A stretch of DNA of 64,000 bases from Zea mays (taxonomy: Eukaryota; Streptophyta; Magnoliopsida; Poales; Poaceae): NCBI RefSeq assembly GCF_902167145.1, contig NC_050104.1, forward strand, positions 12,484,001 to 12,548,000, written 5' to 3'. Position 1 is the first letter of the stretch; each line of letters begins with the position of its first letter. Under the pieces are notes generated by a model. It was not told where the DNA came from, did no database searches, and saw only the letters and a list, made by a program, of their open reading frames with translations. Positions 33,901 through 44,461 of the stretch are shown here, piece by piece. A program made the position numbers and the translations under genes.

Positions 33901-34354
33901 TGGTTTGGAGTCTGAGGACGATGTCGAGCCAAGCCACGGGTTTCTCGCCGTTCTTTCTAGTCTATGGGGCCGAGGCTGTCCTACCCACGGACTTAGAATA
34001 CGGTTCCCCGAGGACAAAGGCATACGACGACCGAAATAACCAGACCAGCCGAGAGGATTCATTGGACCAGCTCGAAGAGGCTCGGGACGTAGCCTTACTA
34101 CACTCGGTGCGGTACCAGCAGTCTCTGCGACGCTACCACGCCCGAAGGGTTCGACCCCGAGGCTTCCAAGTGGGAGACTTGTTACTTCGGCTGCGACAAG
34201 ACGCCCGAGGGTGCCACAAGCTTACTCCTCCTTGGGAGGGTCATTCATCATCACCAAGATTTTGAAGCCCGGGACATACAAGCTGGCCAACGATCAAGGC
34301 GAGGTCTACAGCAACGCTTGAAACATCCAACAACTACGTCGCTTCTACCCTTAA
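30926..34354 (+). pseudogene. pol of Huck-like element C, many stops and a protease deletion
   Basis: Order RT, RNase H, integrase identifies Ty3-gypsy. RT begins near 31270 (PVKQPLRRFDEEKRRAI, KKNGGKWRMCVDYTGLNKACP, TMPFGLRNAGATYQRCM, active site YIDDIV at about 31731). RNase H follows (MFFDGSLMKSGAGAG, NNVAEYEALVNGL). Integrase has an HHCC-type finger, IITDNGTQF at about 33690, and NGQVERANGMILQGLKSRI. The protease is missing: after FDQGDHPDCVPSPG (near 31070) the sequence jumps to the pre-RT linker. Stops: TAG at 31144, 31588, 32781 and 33633, TGA at 34319. One-base losses occur near 32672 and 34246. The frame would end at TAA 34352-34354. Confidence 0.92.
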
Positions 34355-34520
34355 AATGTTTCAAGTCGTTCATGTATCTCGCTTTCTTTACATATATAAA
34401 TAAAGTCTAACCGTCAAGGAAGGATCAGCCTTGCCTCGGCAAAGCCCGACCCTCCCTCAGGGGCTAGAAGGGGGGAACCCCCTCTGCGTCAAAATTTTCC
34501 CCGGAAAAGTTTTCTACCAA

Positions 34521-34945
34521 AACGACTTTCGTGCTTTTCGACTATATCGATAACGGAATCCTAAAAACGACGAGAGGAACCTTAAACGGCAAGGCCGACT
34601 GAGCCGAGGGACTCCTACGCCTCCAGGATACGGATACCTCACTCATCACCTTCCGCGAAAGGTAACTCACGCTCAGACAAGTGATTCTGCTACCGACGAA
34701 CAAGTCCTAACGCACGAAACAAGAGGAAAGAAAACGACTTTCATGCTTTTTGACTATATCGATAACGGAATCCTAAAAACGACGAGAGGAACACTTAAAC
34801 GGCAAGGCCGACCGAGCCGAGGGACTCCTACGCCTCTGGGATACGGATACCTCACTCATCACCTTCCGCGAAAAGTAACTCGCGCTCGGATAAGCGATTC
34901 TATTACCGAACAAGTCCTAACGCACGAAACGAGAGGAAAGAAAAC
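34521..34945 (+). repeat. Two-copy tandem repeat, 212-bp period, downstream of pol in element C
   Basis: AACGACTTTCGTGCTTTTCG at 34521 recurs as AACGACTTTCATGCTTTTTG at 34733. The whole unit (CTATATCGATAACGGAATCC, CAAGTCCTAACGCACGAAAC) is duplicated with scattered substitutions. Such non-coding tandem repeats after pol are common in Tat-lineage elements. Confidence 0.9.
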
Positions 34946-34991
34946 GTAGCTTTATAATTCGACAATAAAAATGTTTAGGCCTCAGCGACCG

Positions 34992-36299
34992 TGAAAGTCG
35001 CCTAGAGGGGGGGTGAATAGGGCGAAACTGAAATTCTCAAAAATAATCACAACTACAAGCCGGGTTAGCGTTAGAAATATAATCGAGTCCGCGAGAGAGG
35101 GCGCAAAACAAATCGCAAGAGAATAAGGAGTGTGACACGCGGATTTGTTTTACCGAGGTTCGGTTCTCGCAAACCTACTCCCCGTTGAGGAGGCCACAAA
35201 GGCCGGGTTTCTTTCAACCCTTCCCTCTCTCAAACGGTCCCTCGGACCGAATGAGCTTTCTCTTCTCAATCACTTGGAACACAGAGTTCCCACAAGGACC
35301 ACCACAAGTTTGGTGTCTCTTGCCTTAATTACAAGTGAGTTTGATCGCAATGAAAGAATCAAGAAAGAAGAAAGCAATCCAAGCGCAAGAGCTCGAAAGA
35401 ACACAAGCAAATCTCTCTCCTAATCACTAGGGTGTTGTGTGGAATTTGGAGAGGATTTGATCTCTTTGGTGTGTCTAGAATTGAATGCTAGAGCTCTTGT
35501 AAGTAGTTGGGAAGTGGAAAACTTGGATGCAATGAATGGTGGGGTGGTTGGGGTATTTATAGCCCCAACCACCAAACTTGACCGTTGGTGGAGGCTATCT
35601 GTTTGATGGCGCACCGGACAGTCCGGTGCACACCGGACATGTCCGGTGCCCCAGCCACGTCACCAATGCCGTTGGATTCTGACCGTTGGAGCTTCTGACT
35701 TCTGGGCCCGCCTGGATGTCCGGTGCACACCGGACATGTCCTGTTCATTGTCCGGTGCGCCAGTATGGGCACGCCTAACGTCTGCGCGCGCAGCGCGCGC
35801 ATTTAATGCGTCGCAGGTAGCCGTTGGCGCCAAAATAGCCGTTGCTCCGCTGTTACACCGGACAGTCCGGTGTACACCGGATAGTCCGGTGAATTATAGA
35901 GGAGCGGCTGAAGTGAATTCCCGAGGCTGTCGAGTTCCGGAGGCGGCTCTTCCTTGGAGCACCGGACACTGTCCGGTGTACACCGGATAGTCCGGTGAAT
36001 TATAGCGCGAGTGCCTCTGGAGATTCCCGAAGATGGCAAGTTTGAGTTGGAGTCCTCTGGTGCACCGGACACTGTCCGGTGTACACCGGACAGTCCGGTG
36101 CCCCAGACCAGAGGTGCCTTCGGTTGCTCCTTTGCTCCTTTGTTGAATCCAATATTTGATCTTTTTATTGGCTAAGTGAGAACCTTTTACACCTGTATAA
36201 CTTATACACTAGAGCAAACTAGTTAGTCCAATTATTTGTGTTGGGCAATTCAACCACCAAAATTATTTAGGAACTAGGTGTAAGCCTAATTCCCTTTCA
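34992..36299 (-). mobile_element. 3' LTR of Sirevirus B
   Basis: 1308 bp, from TGAAAGGGAATTAGG (36299 leftward) to the end complementary to TGAAAGTCGCCTAGAGG (34992). Palindromes CACCGGACAGTCCGGTG and variants lie between 35610 and 36105; several carry transitions compared with the 5' LTR copy. Confidence 0.97.
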
Positions 36300-37105
36300 A
36301 TCTCCCCCTTTTTGGTGATTGATGCCAACACAAACCAAAGTAAATATAGAAGTGTATAATTGAACTAGTTTGCATAATGTAAGTGCAAAGGTTGCTTGGA
36401 ATTGAGCCAATGTAAATACTTACAAGATGTGCATGGATTGTTTCTTTGTTTTTAACATATTGGACCACATTTGCACCACATGTTTTGTTTTTGCAAATCC
36501 TTTTGTAAATTCTTTTTCAAAATCCTTTTGCAAGAAAGTCAAAGGTAAATGAATAAGATTTTTTGCAAAGCATTTTCAAGATTTGAAATTTTCTCCCCTT
36601 GTTCCAAATGCTTTTCCTTTGACTAAACAAAACTCCCCCTAAATGAGATCCTCCTCTTAGTGTTCAAGAGGGTTTTGATTTATCATTTTTGAAATACTAC
36701 TTCCTCCCCCTTTAGAACATAATAAGATACCAATTTGAAATTGACCAATTGAAAATCTCCAAATTTTAAAAATAAGGTGGTGGTGCGGTCCTTTTGCTTT
36801 GGGCTCATATTTTATCCCCCTTTGGCATGAATCGCCAAAAACGGAATCATTAGAGCCCAACGAAGTACTTTCTCCTCCTTTGGTCATAAATTAAATGAGT
36901 GAAGATTATACCAAAGTTGGAGAGAAGCTCGGAGTGACGGCGAAGGATGAGTAGTAGAGTGGAGTGGAAGCCTTTGTCTTTGCCGAAGACTCCAATTCCC
37001 TTTCAATATACCTATGACTTGGTTTGACATATACTTGAAAGCACATTAGTCATAGCATCTAAAAGAGACATGATCAAAGGTATATTTATAAGCTATATGT
37101 GCAAA
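36300..37105 (-). other. Sirevirus B region with repeated polypurine tracts
   Basis: Between the end of pol and the 3' LTR. The plus strand shows TCTCCCCCTTTTT at 36301-36313, CTCCCCTTG near 36593, CTCCCCCTAAAT near 36632, CCTCCCCCTTTAG near 36704 and ATCCCCCTTTGG near 36815. On the element's strand these are GGGGGAG-type purine runs. The one touching the LTR is the plus-strand primer site. Confidence 0.85.
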
Positions 37106-40100
37106 TTAGCAAAAGAAATTCCTAGAATCAAGAATATTGAGCTCATGCCTAAGTTTGGTAAAAGTTTGTTCATCAAGTGGCTTGGTAAAGATATCGGCTA
37201 ATTGATCTTTAGTGTTAATGTATGAAATCTCGATATCCCCCTTTTGTTGGTGATCCCGAAGAAAATGATACCGAATGGCTATGTGTTTAGTGCGGCTATG
37301 TTCAACGGGATTATCCGCCATGCGGATTGCACTCTCATTATCACATAGAAGAGGAACTTTGGTTATTTTGTAACCGTAGTCCCGCAGGGTTTGCCTCATC
37401 TAAAGCAATTGTGCGCAACAATGGCCTGCGGCAATATACTCGGCTTCGGCGGTGGAAAGAGCGACCGAATTTTGCTTCTTTGAAGCCCAAGACACCAAGG
37501 ATCTTCCCAAGAACTGGCAAGTCCCCGATGTGCTCTTCCTATTAATCTTGCACCCCGCCCAATCGACATCCGAATAACCAATCAAATCAAATGTGGATCC
37601 CCGAGGGTACCAAAGCCCAAATTTAGGTGTGTAAGCCAAATATCTCAAGATTCGTTTTACGGCCGTAAGGTGTGATTCCTTAGGGTCGGCTTGGAATCTT
37701 GCACACATACAAACGGAAAGCATGATGTCCGGTCGAGATGCACATAAATAAAGCAATGAACCAATCATCGACCGGTATACCTTTTGATCCACGGACTTAC
37801 CTCCCGTGTCGAGGTCGAGATGCCCATTGGTTCCCATGGGTGTCTTGATGGGCTTGGCATCCTTCATTCCAAACTTGGTTAGAATGTCTTGAGTGTACTT
37901 CGTTTGGCTAATGAAGGTGCCCTCTTGGAGTTGTTTGACTTGAAATCCTAGAAAATATTTCAACTCCCCCATCATAGACATCTCGAATTTCTGTGTCATG
38001 ATCCTACTAAATTCTTCACATGTAGATTTGTTAGTAGACCCAAATATAATATCATCAACATAAATTTGGCATACAAACAAATCATTATCAAGTGTTTTGG
38101 TGAATAAAGTAGGATCGGCTTTGCCGACTTTGAAGCCATTTGCAATAAGGAAATCTCTAAGGCATTCATACCATGCTCTTGGGGCTTGCTTGAGCCCATA
38201 AAGCGCCTTAGAGAGCCTATAAACATGGTTAGGGTACTCACTGTCTTCAAAGCCGGGAGGTTGCTCAACATAGACCTCTTCCTTGATTGGTCCATTGAGG
38301 AAGGCACTCTTCACGTCCATTTGATAAAGCTTGAAGCCATGGTAAGTAGCATAGGCCAATAATATACGAATTGACTCAAGCCTAGCTACGGGTGCATAGG
38401 TTTCACCAAAATCCAAACCTTCAACTTGTGAATACCCCTTGGCCACGAGTCGAGCTTTGTTCCTTGTCACCACACCATGCTCGTCTTGCTTGTTGCGGAA
38501 GACCCACTTGGTTCCTACAACATTTTGGTTAGGACGTGGAACCAAATGCCATACCTCATTCCTCGTGAAATTGTTGAGCTCCTCTTGCATCGCCATCACC
38601 CAATCCGAATCTTTGAGTGCTTCCTCTACCCTGTGTGGCTCGATAGAGGAAACAAAAGAGTAATGCTCACAAAAATGGGCAACACGAGATCGAGTGGTTA
38701 CCCCCTTATGAATGTCGCCGAGGATGGTGTCGACGGGGTGATCTCGTTGAATTGCTTGATGGACTCTTGGGTGTGGCGGCTTTGGTTCTTCATCCTCCTT
38801 GTCTTGATCATTTGCATCTCCTCCTTGATCATTGCCGTCATCTTGAGGTGGCTCATCTCTTTGATCTTCTCCTTCATCAACTTGAGCCTCGTCCTCATTT
38901 TGAGTTGGTGGAGATGCTTGTGTGGAGGAGGAAGGTTGATCTTGTGCACTTGGAGGCTCTTCGGATTCCTTAGGGCACACATCCCCAATGGACATGTTCC
39001 TTAGCGCGATGCACGGAGCCTGTTCTTCACCTATCTCATCAAGATCAACTTGCTCTACTTGAGAGCCGTTAGTCTCATCAAACACAACGTCACAAGAAAC
39101 TTCAACAAATCCTGAGGACTTGTTAAAGACCCTATATGCCCTTGTGTTTGAGTCATATCCAAGTAAAAAGCCTTCTACAGTTTTAGGAGCAAATTTAGAT
39201 TTTCTACCTCTTTTGACAAGAATAAAACATTTGCTACCAAAAACTCTAAAATATGAAATATTGGGCTTTTTACCGGTTAGGAGTTCATAGGATGTCTTCT
39301 TGAGGATTCGGTGTAGGTATAACCAGTTGATGGCGTAGCAGGCGGTGTTGACCGCCTCGGCCCAAAACTGATCCGGTGTCTTGTACTCATCAAGCATGGT
39401 CCTTGCCATGTCCAAAAGAGTTCGATTCTTCCTCTCCACTACACCATTTTGTTGTGGAGTGTAGGGGGAAGAGAACTCATGATTGATGCCCTCCTCCTCA
39501 AGGAAGCCTTCAATTTGAGAGTTCTTGAACTCCGTCCCGTTGTCGCTTCTAATTTTCTTGATCCTTAAGCCGAACTCATTTTGAGCCCGTCTCAAGAATC
39601 CCTTTAAGGTCTCTTGGGTATGGGATTTATCCTGCAAAAAGAACACCCAAGTGAAGCGAGAATAATCATCCACAATAACTAGACAGTACTTACTCCCGCC
39701 GATGCTTATGTAAGCGATCGGGCCGAATAGGTCCATGTGTAGGAGCTCCAGTGGCCTGTCACTAGTCATGATGTTCTTGTGTGGATGATGAGTGCCAACT
39801 TGCTTTCCGGCTTGGCATGCACTACAAATCCTGTCTTTCTCAAACTGAACATTTGTTAGTCCTAAAATGTGTTCTCCCTTTAGAAGCTTGTGAAGATTCT
39901 TCATTCCAACATGGGCTAGTCGGCGGTGCCAGAGCCAACCCAAGTTAGTCTTAGCAATCAAGCAAGTGTCGAGTTCAGCTCTATCAAAATCTACCAAGTA
40001 TAGCTGACCCTCTAACACTCCCTTAAATGCTATTGAATCATCACTCCTTCTAAAGACAGTGACACCTACATCAGTAAATAGACAGTTGTAGCCCATTTGA

Positions 40101-40348
40101 CATAATTGGGATACAGAAAGCAAATTGTAATATAAAGAATCTACAAGAAAAACATTGGAAATAGTATGGTCAGGTGATATAGCAATTTTACCCAATCCTT
40201 TGACCAAACCTTGATTTCCATCCCCGAATGTGATAGCTCGTTGGGGATCTTGGTTTTTCTCATATGAGAAGAACATCTTTTTCTCCCCTGTCATGTGGTT
40301 TGTGCACCCGCTGTCGAGTATCCAACTTGAACCCCCGGATGCATAAAC
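37106..40348 (-). pseudogene. pol of Sirevirus B, single in-frame stop
   Basis: Domain order PR-INT-RT-RH is that of Ty1-copia. The frame opens at 40348; protease [11 protein letters not shown] lies at about 40324-40292. Integrase has its zinc finger [13 protein letters not shown] (about residue 123-165 from the ATG at 40294), MDLFGP, SDNGTEF and [14 protein letters not shown] has [18 protein letters not shown] and active site YVDDIIFGS (about residue 745). RNase H has YSDVDWAG and [18 protein letters not shown] at 37397-37399 replaces the TGG present in D; the frame then continues to 37106 (DQLADIFTKPLDEQ). The stop would remove about 97 C-terminal residues including the last RNase H segment. 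Confidence 0.95.
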
Positions 40349-40361
40349 CTACAAAACAATT

Positions 40362-43061
40362 TTAGTTCTTGATTTTAGGTACCCAAACGGTTTTGGGTCC
40401 TTTAGCATTAGAAACAAGAACTTTGGGTACCCAAACACAAGTCTTTGATCCCTTGTGTTTGCCCCCAACAAATTTGGCAACTACCTTGCCGGATTTGCTA
40501 GTAAGCACATAAGAAGCATCAAAAGTTTTAAATGAAATAGCATGATCATTTGATGCATTAGGAGTTTTCTTTCTAGGCAACTTGGCACGGGTTGGTTGCC
40601 TAGAACTAAATGTCTCACCCTTATACATAAAAGCATGGTTAGGGCCAGAGTGAGACTTCCTAGAGTGAATTTTTCTAATTTTGCTCTCAGGATAACCGAC
40701 AGGATATAAAATGTAACCCTCGTTATCCTGAGGCATGGGAGCCTTGCCCTTAACAAAGTTAGACAAATTCTTAGGAGGTGCATAAAGTTTGACATTGTCT
40801 CCCCTTTGGAAGCCAATGCCATCCTTGATGCCAGGGCATCTCCCATTATAGAGCATACTTCTAGCAAATTTAAACTTTTCATTTTCTAAGTTATGCTCGG
40901 CAATTTTAGCATCTAATATTGCTATATGATCATTTTGTTGTTTAATTAAAGCCATGTGATCATGAATAGCATTGATATCAACATCTCTACATCTAGTACA
41001 AATAGAAGTGTGCTCAACGGTAGATGTAGAGGGTTTGCAAGATTTTAATTCAACAACCTTAGCATGCAACATATCATTCTTAGTTCTAAGGTCGGAAATA
41101 GTAGTATTGCAAACATCAAAGTCTTTAGCCTTAGCAATCAAATTTTCATTTTCTACTCTAAGGCTAGCAAGAGAATCATTCAATTCCTTAATCTTAGCAA
41201 GCAAATCATCATTATCATTTCTAAGATTGGGAATAGAGACATCACAAACATGAGAATCAACCTTAGCAATTAATCTAGCATTTTCATTTCTAAGGTTGTC
41301 AATAGTCTCATGGCAAGTGCTTAGCTCACTAGACAATTTTTCACATTTTTCAACTTGTAGAGCATAAGCATTTTTAACCTTAACATGCTTTTTATTTTCC
41401 TTGATTAGGAAGTCCTCTTGGGAGTCCAAGAGATCATCCTTCTCATGTATGGCACTAATTAATTCATTTAATTTCTCCTTTTGTTGCATGTTTAGGTCGG
41501 CAAAAAGGGTACGCAAATTATTCTCCTCATCACTAGCATTATCATCACTAGAGGATTCATATTTAGTGGAGGATTTAGATTTAACCTTCTTCCTTTTGCC
41601 GTCCTTTGCCATGAGGCACTTTTGGCCGACGTTGGGGAAGAGGAGTCCCTTGGTGACGGCGATGTTGGCGGCGTCTTCGTCGGAGAAGGAGTCGGTGGAG
41701 CTCTCGTCCGAGTCCCACTCCCGACAAACATGGGCATCGCCGCCCTTCTTCTTGTAGTACCTCTTCTTTTCTCTCCTCTTTCCCTTCTTGTCGTCGCCCC
41801 TGTCACTGTCACTAGATATAGGACATTTTGCAATGAAATGACCGGGCTTACCACACTTGTAGCAAACTTTCTTGGAACGGGATTTGTAATCCTTCCCCTT
41901 CCGTTGCTTGAGGATTTGGCGAAAGCTTTTGATGATTAAAGCCATCTCCTCATTGTCGAGTTTGGAGGCGTCAATTGGTTGTCTACTCGGTGTAGACTCC
42001 TCCTTCTTCTCCTCCGTCGCCTTAAATGCCACCGGTTGTGCTTCGGACGTGGAGGGTTCATCAAGCTCGTTGATCTTCTTGGAGCCCTTGATCATACATT
42101 CAAAGCTCACAAAATTCCCGATAACTTCCTCGGGGGTCATTTGAGTATATCTAGGATTACCACGAATTAATTGAACTTGAGTGGGGTTAAGGAATATGAG
42201 TGATCTAAGAATAACCTTAACCACCTCGTGGTCATCCCACTTCTTGCTCCCGAGGTTGCGCACTTGGTTCACCAAAGTCTTGAGCCGGTTGTACATGTCT
42301 TGTGGCTCTTCCCCTTGGCGAAGTCGAAAGCGACCGAGCTCCCCCTCGATCGTTTCCCGCTTGGTGATCTTTGTTAGTTCATCACCCTCGTGCGCGGTCT
42401 TGAGGAGGTCCCAAATTTCCTTTGCATTCTTCAATCCTTGCACCTTGTTGTATTCCTCTCTATTTAGAGAGGCCAAGAGTATGGTTGTGGCTTGGGAGTT
42501 GAAGTGCTCGATTTGGGCCACCTCGTCCTCATCATAATCCTCATCCCCTACGGATGGTACCTGTGCTCCAAACTCAACAACATTCCATATACTTTTGTGG
42601 AGTGAGGTTAGATGAAATTTCATTAAATCACTCCACCTAGCATAATCTTCACCGTCAAAGGTTGGCGGTTTGCCTAATGGAACGGAAAGTAATGGAGTAT
42701 GTCTAGATGTACGAGGATAGTGTAAGGGGATCTTACTAAACTTCTTACGCTCTTGGCGTTTAGAAGTTACGGAGGGCGCATCAGAGTCGGAGGTGGATGT
42801 TGATGAAGTGTCGGTCTCGTAGTAGACCACCTTCCTCATCCTCTTGTGCTTGTCGCCTTTTCGATGCGACTTGTGGGAAGAAGATTTCTCCTTCTTCTCC
42901 TTGTGGTGAGAAGAGGAGGATCTTTTCTCCTTCCGTTTGGAGGAGTCCTTCTTCTTCTCCTTCCTCTTGGTGCGGGACTCTTCCGATGAAGTGCTCCCTT
43001 GGCTCGTAGTGGGCTTGTCGCCGGTTTCCATCTCCTTCTTGGCGTGATCTCCCGACATCAC
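40362..43061 (-). CDS. gag of Sirevirus B, open 899-codon frame
   Basis: Starts MMSGDHAKKEMETGDK at 43061, shortly after the PBS. A Ser/Lys/Glu-rich low-complexity N-terminus (to about 110) precedes the UBN2/DUF4219-type gag core (KPPTFDGEDYARWSDLMKFH, LKNAKEIWDLLKTAHEGDEL, LRQGEEPQDMYNRLKTLVNQ; about 125-330). The zinc knuckle CYKCGKPGHFIAKCP is near residue 400. A long coiled-coil region follows (NLRNENARLIAKVDSH repeats, about 510-720), then a C-terminal tail ending KTVWVPKIKN. Sirevirus gags are known for such long coiled-coil extensions. It would assemble the cytoplasmic particle. No break is seen, so the frame may be translatable. Confidence 0.93.
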   Translation of the reverse strand: MMSGDHAKKEMETGDKPTTSQGSTSSEESRTKRKEKKKDSSKRKEKRSSSSHHKEKKEKSSSHKSHRKGDKHKRMRKVVYYETDTSSTSTSDSDAPSVTSKRQERKKFSKIPLHYPRTSRHTPLLSVPLGKPPTFDGEDYARWSDLMKFHLTSLHKSIWNVVEFGAQVPSVGDEDYDEDEVAQIEHFNSQATTILLASLNREEYNKVQGLKNAKEIWDLLKTAHEGDELTKITKRETIEGELGRFRLRQGEEPQDMYNRLKTLVNQVRNLGSKKWDDHEVVKVILRSLIFLNPTQVQLIRGNPRYTQMTPEEVIGNFVSFECMIKGSKKINELDEPSTSEAQPVAFKATEEKKEESTPSRQPIDASKLDNEEMALIIKSFRQILKQRKGKDYKSRSKKVCYKCGKPGHFIAKCPISSDSDRGDDKKGKRREKKRYYKKKGGDAHVCREWDSDESSTDSFSDEDAANIAVTKGLLFPNVGQKCLMAKDGKRKKVKSKSSTKYESSSDDNASDEENNLRTLFADLNMQQKEKLNELISAIHEKDDLLDSQEDFLIKENKKHVKVKNAYALQVEKCEKLSSELSTCHETIDNLRNENARLIAKVDSHVCDVSIPNLRNDNDDLLAKIKELNDSLASLRVENENLIAKAKDFDVCNTTISDLRTKNDMLHAKVVELKSCKPSTSTVEHTSICTRCRDVDINAIHDHMALIKQQNDHIAILDAKIAEHNLENEKFKFARSMLYNGRCPGIKDGIGFQRGDNVKLYAPPKNLSNFVKGKAPMPQDNEGYILYPVGYPESKIRKIHSRKSHSGPNHAFMYKGETFSSRQPTRAKLPRKKTPNASNDHAISFKTFDASYVLTSKSGKVVAKFVGGKHKGSKTCVWVPKVLVSNAKGPKTVWVPKIKN

Positions 43062-43091
43062 TTCGAGCGGTTAGGCTCTAATGAAGCACCA

Positions 43092-43104
43092 GGCTCCGAT
43101 ACCA
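43092..43104 (-). promoter_or_regulatory. Primer binding site of Sirevirus B
   Basis: Minus strand TGGTATCGGAGCC, two bases inside the 5' LTR. It differs by one base from the initiator-methionine site TGGTATCAGAGCC seen in F. Confidence 0.88.
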
Positions 43105-43106
43105 AT

Positions 43107-44414
43107 TGAAAGTCGCCTAGAGGGGGGTTGAATAGGGCGAAACTGAAATTCTCAAAAATAATTACAACTACAAGCCGGGTTAGCGTTAGAAATATAATCG
43201 AGTCCGCGAGAGAGGGCGCAAAACAAATCGCAAGAGAATAAGGAGTGTGACACGCGGATTTGTTTTACCGAGGTTCGGTTCTCGCAAACCTACTCCCCGT
43301 TGAGGAGGCCACAAAGGCCGGGTTTCTTTCAACCCTTCCCTCTCTCAAACGGTCCCTCGGACCGAATGAGCTTTCTCTTCTCAATCACTTGGAACACAGA
43401 GTTCCCACAAGGACCACCACAAGTTTGGTGTCTCTTGCCTTAATTACAAATGAGTTTGATCGCAATGAAAGAATCAAGAAAGAAGAAAGCAATCCAAGCG
43501 CAAGAGCTCGAAAGAACACAAGCAAATCTCTCTCCTAATCACTAGGGTGTTGTGTGGAATTTGGAGAGGATTTGATCTCTTTGGTGTGTCTAGAATTGAA
43601 TGCTAGAGCTCTTGTAAGTAGTTGGGAAGTGGAAAACTTGGATGCAATGAATGGTGGGGTGGTTGGGGTATTTATAGCCCCAACCACCAAACTTGACCGT
43701 TGGTGGAGGCTGTCTGTTTGATAGCGCACCGGACAGTCCGGTGCACACCGGACATGTCCGGTGCCCCAGCCACGTCACCAATGCCGTTGGATTCTGACCG
43801 TTGGAGCTTCTGACTTCTGGGCCCGCATGGATGTCCGGTGCACACCGGACATGTCCTGTTCATTGTCCGGTGCGCCAGTATGGGCACGCCTGACGTCTGC
43901 GCGCGTAGCGCGCGCATTTAATGCGTCGCAGGTAGCCGTTGGCGCCGAAATAGCCGTTGCTCCGCTGTTACACCGAACAGTCCGGTGTACACCGGACAGT
44001 CCGGTGAATTATAGAGGAGCGGCTGAAGTGAATTCCCGAGGCTGGCGAGTTCCGGAGGCGGCTCTTCCTTGGAGCACCGGACACTGTCTGGTGTACACCG
44101 GACAGTCCGGTGAATTATAGCGCGAGTGCCTCTGGAGATTCCCGAAGATGGCAAGTTTGAGTTGGAGTCCTCTGGTGCACCGGACACTGTCCGGTGTACA
44201 CCGGACAGTCCGGTGCCCCAGACCAGAGGTGCCTTCGGTTGCTCCTTTGCTCCTTTGTTGAATCCAATATTTGATCTTTTTATTGGCTAAGTGAGAACCT
44301 TTTACACCTGTATAACTTATACACTAGAGCAAACTAGTTAGTCCAATTATTTGTGTTGGGCAATTCAACCACCAAAATTATTTAGGAACTAGGTGTAAGC
44401 CTAATTCCCTTTCA
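43107..44414 (-). mobile_element. 5' LTR of Sirevirus B
   Basis: 1308 bp. TATA box CTATAAATAC at 43678-43669 (minus). Palindromes between about 43725 and 44215 lie upstream of it. Right target duplication GACCG follows at 44415. Confidence 0.97.
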
Positions 44415-44461
44415 GACCGCAAAAAACATACGCGCACTTAAAACAGACTGTTCCTGCAGGC

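Larger units (their letters stand above)
34992..44414 (-). mobile_element. Sirevirus B (Opie/Ji type), nearly complete, 9.4 kb
   Basis: Two 1308-bp LTRs, PBS, gag, pol and multiple polypurine tracts, with target duplication GACCG at 34987-34991 and 44415-44419. It inserted between pol and the antisense gene of element C. By-eye comparison gives roughly 14 differences between the LTRs, about 1 percent, so insertion is recent, in the order of a few hundred thousand years at commonly used grass LTR rates. The only disabling change I see is one stop in RNase H, plus the stop arrangement between gag and pol that also occurs in D and F. Confidence 0.97.
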
